Positions 43,007 to 55,052 of a stretch of 64,000 nucleotides of DNA are shown here, one piece after another. The notes beneath the pieces are model-generated. The model saw nothing but the letters and a program-made list of their open reading frames with translations. It did not search any database and was not told the origin of the DNA. Both the position numbers and the translations under genes were made by a program. The first letter of the stretch is position 1. Each line of letters starts with the position of its first letter. The stretch is from Rhodothermales bacterium. Its GTDB lineage: Bacteria; Bacteroidota; Rhodothermia; Rhodothermales; VXPQ01. Location of the stretch: NCBI GenBank assembly GCA_951812345.1, contig OX638295.1:1708965-1772964 (forward strand), written 5' to 3'.

Positions 43007-45079
43007 ATGTTCAGTCGATCAAGATCAATTTTTTGGGCTGCTCCGGTCGCATTATTCATTGGACTTTCTCTTGTCGCAGGTTGCGGATCGCTATCCCGCA
43101 CGATGCCGGTTCCGGGCGCAGACAACCCGGAGGTCGTAGCCTCTTTTCATGGAGAATTGCTTACGATCGAGGATTTCGAGGCAAACTACGCTCCTCATTC
43201 AGGCAGTGACGCCGACCCTGCTGCCGATTCACTGGCCTCCTACCGCGATTTTCTCGAGCGGTATGTGGATTTCCGCTTGAAAGTGGCCGCCGCCAGAGAA
43301 GCAGGTATGGATACACGGCCTGACATTCTCGATGAAATCCAATCCTACCGGGTGCGGCTTGCCCGCCCTTTCATGATGGAAAAGGAAGTAATCGATCCGA
43401 TTATTCGCACCCTGTACGAACGACGGCAGGAACTGGTGGACGTAAGTCATATTCTGTTTGCCGTACCGGAAAACGCCTCCCCGGAAGATACGCTCGCAGC
43501 ATACCTCCACATGCAGGCCCTGCGCGATTCGGTGCTCCAGGGAGTGGATTTTGGAGACCTGGCGTTTCGCCATTCGCAGGATCCCTCTGCACAAGGTCCT
43601 CCGGACGGCCGGGGTGCACAAGGCCGGCTCGGATTTTTCACGGGTGGGGACCTTGTCGAACCCTTCGAATCGTTCACGTACGACATACCCGTGGGGGGGC
43701 TTTCTCCGGTATTCCGGACCCGCTTCGGATACCACATGCTGACGGTGCACGACCGCAAGCCCGCCGTCCCGGATATCCATGTATCGCACATCATGATTCG
43801 CCATGCGGGACCGCCCGGAGATTCCACAAACGCCCATACGCGAGCGGAAGCGCTTAAAGAACAACTCGACGAAGGCGCCGATTTCGCGGAGCTCGCAAGA
43901 GAACACTCCGAAGATCTGATCTCCGCCGGCCGAGGAGGAGACCTCGGGACCATCGCCTATTCGGCGCCAGTCCCTGAAACCTTCAAGGAAGCCGCCTTCG
44001 CACTTATGGAACCCGGTGATATCGCCGGCCCGGTCGAAACCTCTTTCGGGGTTCACCTCATCCGGTTGACGGAACGCGGGGAATTGCCTTCTTTCGAAGA
44101 AGCGTACGCGGACCTGAAAAATCTGGCAAGCCAGTTGCCGCGCATGGGCCTGGCCGAAGAAGCGCTCGCGCACGACATTATCCAAACGAGACAGGGACGT
44201 GTCGACACCGCGCTCGTCCTAAGCGCCTTCGAAGGCATTTCCCCTGACTCGATCCTGATTCTGCCCAACAGCGGCCTCGACGAATCGGCGCTCGCCGATA
44301 CCTTCTTCGTACTGGGCGACTCGACCTGGACGCTTGGGCAGCTTGTCGAGACGATAGGCAGCCTGGGCGATCGTTCCAGATACGATACCGAGAGTACCGC
44401 GCGCGCCCTCGTTTCGTCGTTCGTCATCGAGGTAACGCTGGATACGGAAGCGTATCGGCTCGAGGAACGCGATCCTGAATTCGGCAAGATCATGCAGGAG
44501 TTTCGCGACGGCCTCGTTCTGTTTGCGCTGATGGAAGATTCTGTATGGACCGCCGCCGATCAGGATTCAGCCGCCCTGCGCGACCATTATGCCATGCAAC
44601 CGGAAGCATACCAGTGGCCGGACCGCATCCGGGCCATCTCCCTGCAAAGCGCTTCGGATTCCCTTCTGCAGGATGCCGCAGCGCGTTTCGACGCAGGCGC
44701 CTCGATAGCGGAAATTCATGCACTCTACGCTGCCGATACGCTGCACATAATGCACGCTGATACGACGCTGATCGCCGATTCGTCCGGTTCCGTCTATGAC
44801 CGTATACTGGATCTGAACGAAGGCGAACGCACGGAAGTCCTTGCCATGCGAAACATGCGTATAATCCTTGTGCATGACGGGATAGAGGCGGCGCGCCCGA
44901 AAACCTTCGAGGAAGCCCGAACCGAGGTCGTAACCGAGCACCAGAAGGTACTGGAGGAACGCCTGCTTGCACGCCTCAGGAAGCGCTACAATGCACATAC
45001 CTTTCCTGATCGACTCGTACAGGCCTTCAGGGAAGAAACGCCGCCCATGGAGCATTCCGACACGCCCACGGCCCCCTAA
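43007..45079 (+). CDS. PpiC-type peptidyl-prolyl isomerase lipoprotein (SurA/PrsA-like)
   Basis: A 690-residue lipoprotein from ATG 43007. The signal peptide ends in the lipobox LVAGC ([11 protein letters not shown]). The N-terminal SurA-like chaperone region is followed by two parvulin domains ([11 protein letters not shown]...[16 protein letters not shown] and [14 protein letters not shown]...[13 protein letters not shown]). It would act in the periplasm on outer-membrane proteins. It is the first of three consecutive foldase genes; the next gene starts 3 bases after its stop. An earlier TTG start is much less likely, because the signal peptide begins at 43007. Confidence 0.9.
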   Translation: MFSRSRSIFWAAPVALFIGLSLVAGCGSLSRTMPVPGADNPEVVASFHGELLTIEDFEANYAPHSGSDADPAADSLASYRDFLERYVDFRLKVAAAREAGMDTRPDILDEIQSYRVRLARPFMMEKEVIDPIIRTLYERRQELVDVSHILFAVPENASPEDTLAAYLHMQALRDSVLQGVDFGDLAFRHSQDPSAQGPPDGRGAQGRLGFFTGGDLVEPFESFTYDIPVGGLSPVFRTRFGYHMLTVHDRKPAVPDIHVSHIMIRHAGPPGDSTNAHTRAEALKEQLDEGADFAELAREHSEDLISAGRGGDLGTIAYSAPVPETFKEAAFALMEPGDIAGPVETSFGVHLIRLTERGELPSFEEAYADLKNLASQLPRMGLAEEALAHDIIQTRQGRVDTALVLSAFEGISPDSILILPNSGLDESALADTFFVLGDSTWTLGQLVETIGSLGDRSRYDTESTARALVSSFVIEVTLDTEAYRLEERDPEFGKIMQEFRDGLVLFALMEDSVWTAADQDSAALRDHYAMQPEAYQWPDRIRAISLQSASDSLLQDAAARFDAGASIAEIHALYAADTLHIMHADTTLIADSSGSVYDRILDLNEGERTEVLAMRNMRIILVHDGIEAARPKTFEEARTEVVTEHQKVLEERLLARLRKRYNAHTFPDRLVQAFREETPPMEHSDTPTAP

Positions 45080-45082
45080 AGC

Positions 45083-45979
45083 ATGGCAAATCGTTCCCTA
45101 TACAAACGCTGGCTGTTCCTCGCCGTGTTATGTACAGGAATAGGGATACCGTTTCTTCCCGGCTGTGCGGAAGAAACGGAGTCACAGGACTATGTGGCCC
45201 GTGTTGAGGATCGATATCTCTTCGAGGAAGATATCGAGCGCATCATGGCAAACATTGCCGTGACCGGGAACCCCTCGGAAATGCGGAGGCATATCGTTAA
45301 CCAGTGGCTCACCACGGAAGTACTGTACCAGGAAGCGCTCCGGCGGGGACTTGCGGAAAACGCGGAAGTGCAACGCCGCCTTGACGAAAGCGAGCGATCC
45401 GTACTCGTGAACTCGTTCATCGAATCCTTCTACAGGGAAAATTCCCCGTCCCCCTCCGTGGGGGAAACACGAACGTACTTCGAACAGCACAAGGAACAAC
45501 TCCGGTTGCGCGAACCCTTTGTGCGGGTTCGGTACCTTCGCGCCGGGACATTCGAGGAGGCCGCCCAAGCCCAACTCGCTCTCCTAAACGCCGGCGTAGC
45601 GGAACGGGATTCGGTATGGACCCTTTGGGCAGGCACGCTTGAAATAAACTCGTCTGCCCTGGACACGTTGTTTAGCCCTCGCATTTCCGCATACGATCAC
45701 TACCCCGAAAGCCGCCTTTTCGGAAACCAGCCCCTGCTCCGGCAAACGCTGGCCGGCCTGCAAGACGAACGAACCGCAGCAGTCATCGAAAGCGATTCCT
45801 CGTACCATGTCCTCCAACTGGCGCAGCGCATACCGACAGGGAGTATGCCGCAACAGGAGTGGATCCAACCCGAACTGGTACGACAACTCGTCATCCAGAA
45901 CCGGAAACAGTTGTATGCGCGTTTGGTTCAACGGTTGACGAATGAGGCCCTCGCACGCGAAGCACTCGACAGTCCATAA
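45083..45979 (+). CDS. SurA N-terminal-like chaperone lipoprotein without an evident parvulin domain
   Basis: A 298-residue lipoprotein: signal peptide and lipobox (FLPGCAEE), then a SurA-like helical region (VARVEDRYLFEEDIERIM and the QWLTTEVLYQEALRRGL helix). The C-terminal half lacks the GG/HLL motifs of parvulins, so it is probably a chaperone-only paralogue. It sits 3 bases after the first foldase gene and just before surA, so the three are co-transcribed and probably share outer-membrane clients. Confidence 0.8.
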   Translation: MANRSLYKRWLFLAVLCTGIGIPFLPGCAEETESQDYVARVEDRYLFEEDIERIMANIAVTGNPSEMRRHIVNQWLTTEVLYQEALRRGLAENAEVQRRLDESERSVLVNSFIESFYRENSPSPSVGETRTYFEQHKEQLRLREPFVRVRYLRAGTFEEAAQAQLALLNAGVAERDSVWTLWAGTLEINSSALDTLFSPRISAYDHYPESRLFGNQPLLRQTLAGLQDERTAAVIESDSSYHVLQLAQRIPTGSMPQQEWIQPELVRQLVIQNRKQLYARLVQRLTNEALAREALDSP

Positions 45980-46034
45980 TATTTTGTACAGCGTGGCGTT
46001 TCTTCGTTGTCTCTGTTTCCTGCCTGGCGCATTC

Positions 46035-47414
46035 ATGTCTTTGCACCCGATGAAATCCGCCGCGTACGCATGCGCGGCTTTTTTTCTTGTATGTACGGCG
46101 CTGATCCCCTCCGTGGTTGCGCCGGCCTGTGCACAGGAGGGCGAAGTCATCGACGAGATCGTCGCTGTCGTCAGTGACCAGATCGTGCTTAAATCCGAGG
46201 TAGACGCCATAGTGTCTAACTACCTCCAGCAACAGCGCGTCCCCTACTCGGAAGCACTGTGGATGGACGCCCTGAACGAACTGATCGGGCAGGAAATTCT
46301 GAAGGTGGCTGCCCGCCGCGACACTAACATCACTGTGCAGGAAGAGCAGGTCGATCAGGCGCTCAACCAGCGCATCGAATACATGTCGGCCCAGGTGGGC
46401 GGCGAAGAGATGCTGGAAGAATTGTATGGCCGCAGCATCGTACGTATCCGGGCGGACCTGCGGGACGAATTACGCGATCAATTACTGGCGGATCAACTTC
46501 GTCAGAGCAAAATCCAGAACGTTCGCATTACGCCCACGGAAGCAGAGGAATGGTTCCAGCAGTTTCCTGCCGATTCTCTGCCGGTCATTCCCCATGTGGT
46601 CCGGCTCAACCACATTGTGCGCTTTCCCGACCTGACAGAAGAGGCCCGCGAAGAAGCCCGGGAAATCATCAGTGCGATTCGTGATTCCATCGTAACGGGC
46701 GGCGGATCGTTCGAAGAAATGGCGCAGCAGTTTTCGGAAGACCCCGGCTCGGCAGAACTGGGTGGACGCATAGAAAACACGAGTCTGGGCGATCTTGTGC
46801 CGGAGTTCGGTGCGGTCGCCTCGCGGATTCCGATTGAAGAAGTGTCGCAAGTCTTCGAGTCCCCGTTCGGATACCATATCGTGCGTGTGAACGACCGGCG
46901 GGGTGAAATCGTCGATTTCAACCACATCCTGATCCGCATCGACGACAGCGAGATCGATCCCTCGGAAACCATTGCGTTTCTGACGGCGGCGCGCGATTCG
47001 GCGCTGCACCTTGACGTTCCCTTCGAACGCCTCGCCAAACTGCATTCGCAGGAAGAATCGTCGGCGCAGTTGGGAGGGCGAGTGGTCGATCCGCGAAGCG
47101 GGGAACGCGACCTTGTTCTGGAAAATCTCGGGCCGCGCTGGCTGGCCACGCTGGACACCCTGGAGATTGGAGAAATAAGCCATCCCGTCCCCGTACAACT
47201 GGAAAATCCCCGGCAGGCCTACCATATTGTACAACTTGTCCTTTCCCAAGAGGAACATACCGTCAATCTGGAAACGGACTACGACCGCATCGAACAGTTT
47301 GCGCTTCAGGAAAAACGCGCGTTATGGATGCAGGACTACATCGACACCCTGCGCAAGGAGATCTATGTAGACCTGCGTGGCAAAGCCAGATCGGTCCAGA
47401 TGGCTGAGCGTTAG
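46035..47414 (+). CDS. surA: Periplasmic chaperone/peptidyl-prolyl isomerase SurA
   Basis: About 459 residues from ATG 46035 (or 46050, MKSAAYACAAF), with a cleavable signal peptide ending APACAQEG. The SurA N-terminal domain (IVAVVSDQIVLKSEVDAIV, GQEILKVAARRDTNI) precedes two parvulin domains (FPDLTEEAREEAREIISAI...LGGRIENTSLGDLVPEF; VDFNHILIRIDDSE...LGGRVVDPRSGERD). SurA folds outer-membrane beta-barrels in the periplasm. An in-frame upstream extension overlaps the previous gene and is not needed. Last of the three foldases. Confidence 0.9.
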   Translation: MSLHPMKSAAYACAAFFLVCTALIPSVVAPACAQEGEVIDEIVAVVSDQIVLKSEVDAIVSNYLQQQRVPYSEALWMDALNELIGQEILKVAARRDTNITVQEEQVDQALNQRIEYMSAQVGGEEMLEELYGRSIVRIRADLRDELRDQLLADQLRQSKIQNVRITPTEAEEWFQQFPADSLPVIPHVVRLNHIVRFPDLTEEAREEAREIISAIRDSIVTGGGSFEEMAQQFSEDPGSAELGGRIENTSLGDLVPEFGAVASRIPIEEVSQVFESPFGYHIVRVNDRRGEIVDFNHILIRIDDSEIDPSETIAFLTAARDSALHLDVPFERLAKLHSQEESSAQLGGRVVDPRSGERDLVLENLGPRWLATLDTLEIGEISHPVPVQLENPRQAYHIVQLVLSQEEHTVNLETDYDRIEQFALQEKRALWMQDYIDTLRKEIYVDLRGKARSVQMAER

Positions 47415-47470
47415 CGCTGCCGTCGGAGAAGCGACTTTCGGTGTTCTCTCCCCAATCTTGACACTTTTTC

Positions 47471-48481
47471 ATGCCGCAGATTCAGCAGGATACGCAGGTT
47501 CCCGACGTCCTCGAAGCGCTTCACGCCTCCTACGATCGTCTCCGCTCAGAGATCGAAAAGGTCATTGTGGGGCAGGAAGAGATCATCCGCCACCTGTTCG
47601 TGGGCTTTCTGGCACAGGGGCATGTGCTGCTGATTGGCGTTCCGGGCCTGGCAAAGACGCTGCTTATCCGGACGATTGCCCAGGCCACGAGCCTGAAATT
47701 CAGCCGCATCCAGTTTACGCCGGACCTCATGCCCGGCGACATCACCGGTACGGAAATCATTGAAGAAGATGTCTCCACGGGCCGGCGGTCGTTCAAATTT
47801 GTACGGGGACCCATCTTCGCCAATGTCGTGCTGGCGGACGAGATCAACAGAACGCCCCCTAAAACACAGGCGGCCTTGCTGGAAGCCATGCAGGAACACC
47901 ACGTCACCGCCGCCGGGGAAACGTACATACTCGACGAACCTTTCTTTGTGCTGGCCACGCAGAATCCGATCGAGCAGGAAGGCACCTACCCCCTGCCGGA
48001 AGCCCAACTGGATCGATTCATGCTTAATCTATGGCTCGACTACCCGGCTTTCGACGAAGAAGTTGCCGTGGTCCGCAGTACGACAAGTGCACATGTCACC
48101 GAGATAGAACCGGTTATGCATGCCCGGGAAATCCAGGAGTTTCAGCACTTCATACGGCAGATCCCCGTAGCCGACAATGTGATTGAATATGCGGTCCGCC
48201 TCACAGGGCGTACACGGCCCGGAAGAGAAGGCGCCCCCGACTTCGTCACGAAGTACCTGAACTACGGTGCGGGGCCGCGGGCGTCGCAGTATCTCATCCT
48301 CGGCGCCAAGGCGCTTGCCGCCCTCGACGGACGCCTTTCGCCGCTCATGGACGACGTTCGCCGCATGGCCGTGCCGGTCCTGCGGCACCGGATCGTCCCG
48401 AATTTCAATGCGGAAGCGGACGAAATCACGCCCGTGGACATTATAGAGCGGCTACTCGACAGCGCAGACGACGGGTCGTAA
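47471..48481 (+). CDS. MoxR-family AAA+ ATPase
   Basis: A 336-residue MoxR ATPase with Walker A GVPGLAKT, Walker B VLADEINRTPPKTQAALLEAMQE, and sensor 1 (VLATQNPIEQEGTYPLPEAQ), followed by the C-terminal lid. MoxR ATPases work with von Willebrand A-domain partners (BatA-type), but no such gene follows here; the next gene is convergent. Length and motifs are complete. Confidence 0.92.
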   Translation: MPQIQQDTQVPDVLEALHASYDRLRSEIEKVIVGQEEIIRHLFVGFLAQGHVLLIGVPGLAKTLLIRTIAQATSLKFSRIQFTPDLMPGDITGTEIIEEDVSTGRRSFKFVRGPIFANVVLADEINRTPPKTQAALLEAMQEHHVTAAGETYILDEPFFVLATQNPIEQEGTYPLPEAQLDRFMLNLWLDYPAFDEEVAVVRSTTSAHVTEIEPVMHAREIQEFQHFIRQIPVADNVIEYAVRLTGRTRPGREGAPDFVTKYLNYGAGPRASQYLILGAKALAALDGRLSPLMDDVRRMAVPVLRHRIVPNFNAEADEITPVDIIERLLDSADDGS

Positions 48482-48538
48482 GGCAACGGGAAAGCAGGTC
48501 GTCCGGTAAAAACAGGCGCCTGCATATCTCGGTACCCC

Positions 48539-50944
48539 CTATCCTCCATCCGGTAGTATAGGCTCCTCTGCGGTGTGGGCGGCATCCCCGGACATGCTTT
48601 CTTCTTCCACGACGGCGCCCACATCTTCCTCCTCCTCCTGGCCCGGATACCGGATGCGTATGTGGTAAATACCGAGCAATATGGACAAAAAGGTTCGCTT
48701 TATTTGCGTCAGATCACGGAACGTCAAATCCGTATCGTCGAGTTGCCCGTCTGCAAGACGGCCCGAAACGATGTCTTCAATGAGCGTTTCAAGACGCCGG
48801 TGCGTAGGACCGGCAAGACTGCGGCTTGCCGCCTCCACGGAATCGGCAAGCATCAGGATACCCGTCTCTTTCGTGTTCGGACGCGGGCCATCGTACCGGA
48901 ACTCGGATTCGAGAATCTCCGGCTCGCCTTTCTTGCGTTGATCGATTGCCTGCCGGTAGAAAAATTCGATCCGGGATGTGCCGTGATGCATGGAAATGAA
49001 ATCCAGCACGCGCTCCGGCACATTGTGTTCTCTGCCGTACTCCAGCCCCTCCTTCACGTGCGACGCGATAATCAGGGCGCTCATCTTCGGCTTCAAATCG
49101 TCGTGCGGATTGACGCCCGAGCGCTGGTTTTCCACGAAGTAGTTCGGCTTGGCCATCTTGCCTATATCGTGGTAAAGCGCTCCGACACGCACCAGCAGGG
49201 TATTGGCTCCGATCGCATCCGCAGCGGCTTCAGAAAGATTTGCAACTTGCAGGGTATGATTGAACGTACCGGACGCCTCCAGCGACAATCGCTTGAGAAG
49301 CGGATTGTTCATGTCGGAAAGTTCGACCAGCGTCAGGTCGGTGGTAATACCGAATCCGCGCTCGGCAATCCACAGCAACGGATAGGCGAGCAGAAGCAGA
49401 AATGCGCTGATGCTTGCGGGCAGCATATCGGCGAAAAACACATGGAAGGGTTTTCCGAAAAAAGTGGCCGATGCCGCAAGGACCACCAGATATCCGAGAA
49501 AAACCATGCCGGCGCTGATGAAAAATTGCCGCCGGTTCCGGATGTCCCGCACGCTGAACACACCGAAGGCAGACGCCAGGAAGGTAGCAAAGGTAAACTC
49601 GAAATTATAATACAATAACTGGCCGCCCAGCAGGGCAAGGGTCAATGCCGCGAAAATGCCAACGCGGGAATCGAAGATCACTGTGATCAGCACCGGGGCA
49701 ATGGCTACCGGCACGATGTACATGCGCAAAGACTCCGTATGAAGCGGAATGGCGAAAAACCCGACCACAATGGCGAACAGAATGGCCAGCAGCAACATGC
49801 TCCGTTTGTTGGCGAAAATGGGCCGGCGCAGCAGATACAAATACAGGAAGAAGAGAAAATAGGCCGCAAGGACGACGAGAAACTGTCCGAGGAGCACTCT
49901 CCAGAGAATGTTTTCACCGCCCCGCTCCTGCCATGCGCGTTCGAACGAGGTAAGATGCGCATACACATCCTCCGTAACCCGTACCCCATCCTCGATAATC
50001 GTATCGCCCTCCGCCACCCGACCCCGCACCGGAGAAATGCGCTGTTCGAGGCGTTGGAGCTCGCGTATGGTTTCCGCGCGCAGATAGCTGAGTGAAGGGG
50101 TGAAAATGGCCTGGAAGAAGGCTCCTCCCAGTTCGACGGAAAGGCTGTCTTCGCTCTGCTGGAATTGTCGTTCGGCGAAGGCGTACGCCTCATCCAGGCC
50201 GTAGGTATTGTCCCTGGCCCGGATCGTTTCGGTTCGATTCACGTCGTCCCGGACCACGATCCGGTCAGACAGGACACTATCCTGCGGCACATCCAGCACG
50301 CCTACGATCAGAAGCTGGGACGCAATGCTCCAGGCCTGCAGCAAGCGTTCGTCCGGGCGGGACGGATCGGATTGAGGTTCCACACCTGACAGTTCGGGCA
50401 TGCGCATCGCATAGGCATCGGCCAGCAACCGCCATTGTTCAGAGGTGATCTTAAGACGAGCCGCTCGGCGCAGATCAAGGTATCGGAGCGAATCGGCCTC
50501 TCCTTCCTCCATCTCACCGCGCAGGCGATGTATGCGATACGCGGCCCAGGCATTAAAAACCTCGTCAAGTTGCTGGATCAGCGTGTCCCGATTCGCCTCC
50601 ATGACCCCTTGCGCATTGTCCGACACCCGAAAATAAGGGGGCGTATTTTCCCGAAGCGCGGTCCGCTCTGCTTCCAGTTCCGCCTCCGACTTGTAGATGG
50701 AGAAGTCAAAAGGAGCCACCAGCGATTCCCCATGCCATTCGTCCCCGACCTCCACGGTGTACTGGTACACATTACCCCTTGGAAAAGCGGCCAGTGTCAG
50801 TAATACGAGCGCGAGAAAAACACCGCCGCTGTATAACCAGTGGATTTGCCCGGACTTATCCGCAGGAACAAGGCCCTTTTCGAGTTTGGTCCCAACGGGG
50901 CGGGATTTCTTCTTCCAGAGGCCGACGTTTCTCAATACGTTCAT
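48539..50944 (-). CDS. 7TM receptor-type HD phosphodiesterase (PgpH/YqfF family)
   Basis: An 801-residue membrane protein from ATG 50944 (MNVLRNVGLWKKKSRPVG). A first TM helix precedes an extracellular 7TMR-HDED domain, then seven TM helices and a cytosolic HD domain with the phosphohydrolase signature HTLQVANLSEAA...GALYHDIGKMAKPNYF. PgpH proteins hydrolyse cyclic di-AMP. That activity is expected here from family knowledge. It converges on moxR and is followed by the symporter genes on the same strand. Confidence 0.9.
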   Translation of the reverse strand: MNVLRNVGLWKKKSRPVGTKLEKGLVPADKSGQIHWLYSGGVFLALVLLTLAAFPRGNVYQYTVEVGDEWHGESLVAPFDFSIYKSEAELEAERTALRENTPPYFRVSDNAQGVMEANRDTLIQQLDEVFNAWAAYRIHRLRGEMEEGEADSLRYLDLRRAARLKITSEQWRLLADAYAMRMPELSGVEPQSDPSRPDERLLQAWSIASQLLIVGVLDVPQDSVLSDRIVVRDDVNRTETIRARDNTYGLDEAYAFAERQFQQSEDSLSVELGGAFFQAIFTPSLSYLRAETIRELQRLEQRISPVRGRVAEGDTIIEDGVRVTEDVYAHLTSFERAWQERGGENILWRVLLGQFLVVLAAYFLFFLYLYLLRRPIFANKRSMLLLAILFAIVVGFFAIPLHTESLRMYIVPVAIAPVLITVIFDSRVGIFAALTLALLGGQLLYYNFEFTFATFLASAFGVFSVRDIRNRRQFFISAGMVFLGYLVVLAASATFFGKPFHVFFADMLPASISAFLLLLAYPLLWIAERGFGITTDLTLVELSDMNNPLLKRLSLEASGTFNHTLQVANLSEAAADAIGANTLLVRVGALYHDIGKMAKPNYFVENQRSGVNPHDDLKPKMSALIIASHVKEGLEYGREHNVPERVLDFISMHHGTSRIEFFYRQAIDQRKKGEPEILESEFRYDGPRPNTKETGILMLADSVEAASRSLAGPTHRRLETLIEDIVSGRLADGQLDDTDLTFRDLTQIKRTFLSILLGIYHIRIRYPGQEEEEDVGAVVEEESMSGDAAHTAEEPILPDGG

Positions 50945-51060
50945 AGGAGGACCGTCCGGAAACGAAACGCGATATGGGTTCGCAGCAAGGGCGTCTCCCG
51001 AGCAAAGCAGGACCTGACAGCGCAATGCGGCGCATCTCCGGCTCGGGCATGCAAGAATGC

Positions 51061-52608
51061 TTATCTATGCCGCAGGGCAAGCAGGGATCCCAAAACAAGA
51101 TGAAGAGCCGCCCCGATAGCCGTATACCAGGGCCAGGCTATGGCGCGGAGCCCCTCCCGGGCCACGACATCGTCCCCAGGCATAAACGCAACAATCCATC
51201 CCTCCTGAGGATGATGCCAGACGGAAAAAATCACCCAGACCATGACAATAACCGTAGCCGCAAACGAAAGCACGGCATCCGTCTGGTTCGTGGCTTTATT
51301 GATAAGCCCCAGCAGGAAAACCCCCAACAGCCCGCCGTACGTGAACGAGGCGATGGCGAGCCCCAGTTCGACCACCGGGTTGTCGCGATTCTCGAAAAGC
51401 GTGGCGAAGAAAATAAATACGATGCCCCAGAACACGGTAAACAGGCGGGATACAAACAGGGAACGTGCTGCCGGCATCGCCTTGCCCCGGATATGCCCGA
51501 ACAGCGGGATACGCTCGAACAGGTCAAACACGGAAGACGAGGCCAGTGAATTGAGCGACGACGATAACGTACTCATTGCCGCCGCCACAATGCCGGCCAG
51601 CAGCAGGCCGGATACGCCCGGCGGCAGCCCCTCGATGATGAATCTGGGAAAAATTTCGTCGCCTCGGGCAAGGCCCAGATCGGCTATGGAGGCTCCTCCA
51701 TAGTAGCTCCAGAGCAGCAATCCCACCAACAGAAACAGGGCGAACTGGAATATGACCACCACGGCGGAACCGATGAGCGCCTTTTTGCTATCCTGCCCAT
51801 CCCGGCAGGTGAGCAGGCGCTGCACAATGAGTTGATCCGTACCGTGGGAGGCCATGGAAAACACGGCCCCACCCACCACGGCGGTCACAAAAGCGTACGG
51901 AGACGTTATCCATGTCGAGAGGGATTCGTTCGACGCCAGATACAGCACCTGGGTTTTGCCGGCTTCCGCTGCCTGTGCCCACCAGTCACCGGGCACTTGC
52001 CCGAGCAATACAATCACCGCCACCACGGCGCCGCCAAGGTACACGGCCATCTGGACGACATCCATCCATACGACAGCCTTGATACCCCCTATCAGCGTGT
52101 AGACGATGGTAAAGAGTGCGATAACGGCAATAATAAATGCATAGGATATATCCAGTCCCGCCAGGTCCGCAATAACCTTCAGAGGGATGGCCGTAGCGAA
52201 GAGGCGCACCCCGTCGGCGAGCAGGCGGGTGATAAGAAACGTCACCGAAGCCGTGCTCCGCATTACGTCCCCGTAACGATTGCCAAGCAAGGCATAGGCA
52301 GTGACCAGTTCTCCCTGAAAGTATTTGGGGAGAAAAAATATCGATACGGCAATTCTGCCCAGCAGGTAGCCGAAGGTCAGTTGCAGGAACGTCAGACTGC
52401 CGCCGTAGGCCACGGCCGGAATGCCGATCACCGTCAGCGTACTCGTTTCCGTCGCCACCACGGAAAAACAGACCGCCCACCAGGGCAAATCCCTGTTGCC
52501 GAGAAAATAATCCGCAGTGGTTTTTTGCCGCCCCCCGGCTTTTATGCCGAAGGCAGCCACGCCCGCCAGATACAGGACAATAACGACGTAATCGAGGGTG
52601 GTCAGCAT
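51061..52608 (-). CDS. Sodium:solute symporter (SSS family)
   Basis: A 515-residue integral membrane protein with about 13 hydrophobic segments. SSS hallmarks include the N-terminal YFLGNRDLPWWAVCFSVVAT segment followed by ETSTLTVIGIPA, and the GGIKAVVWMDVVQ stretch. Such carriers take up sugars, amino acids, nucleosides or inositol with Na+; no substrate is evident. It lies between the HD phosphodiesterase and ligA, same strand. Confidence 0.92.
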   Translation of the reverse strand: MLTTLDYVVIVLYLAGVAAFGIKAGGRQKTTADYFLGNRDLPWWAVCFSVVATETSTLTVIGIPAVAYGGSLTFLQLTFGYLLGRIAVSIFFLPKYFQGELVTAYALLGNRYGDVMRSTASVTFLITRLLADGVRLFATAIPLKVIADLAGLDISYAFIIAVIALFTIVYTLIGGIKAVVWMDVVQMAVYLGGAVVAVIVLLGQVPGDWWAQAAEAGKTQVLYLASNESLSTWITSPYAFVTAVVGGAVFSMASHGTDQLIVQRLLTCRDGQDSKKALIGSAVVVIFQFALFLLVGLLLWSYYGGASIADLGLARGDEIFPRFIIEGLPPGVSGLLLAGIVAAAMSTLSSSLNSLASSSVFDLFERIPLFGHIRGKAMPAARSLFVSRLFTVFWGIVFIFFATLFENRDNPVVELGLAIASFTYGGLLGVFLLGLINKATNQTDAVLSFAATVIVMVWVIFSVWHHPQEGWIVAFMPGDDVVAREGLRAIAWPWYTAIGAALHLVLGSLLALRHR

Positions 52609-52620
52609 GGCGGTGGCGGG

Positions 52621-55021
<2,401 letters not shown>

Positions 55022-55052
55022 TAAAATAAAGAGGCGGCGCCAGTGCTGGCCG

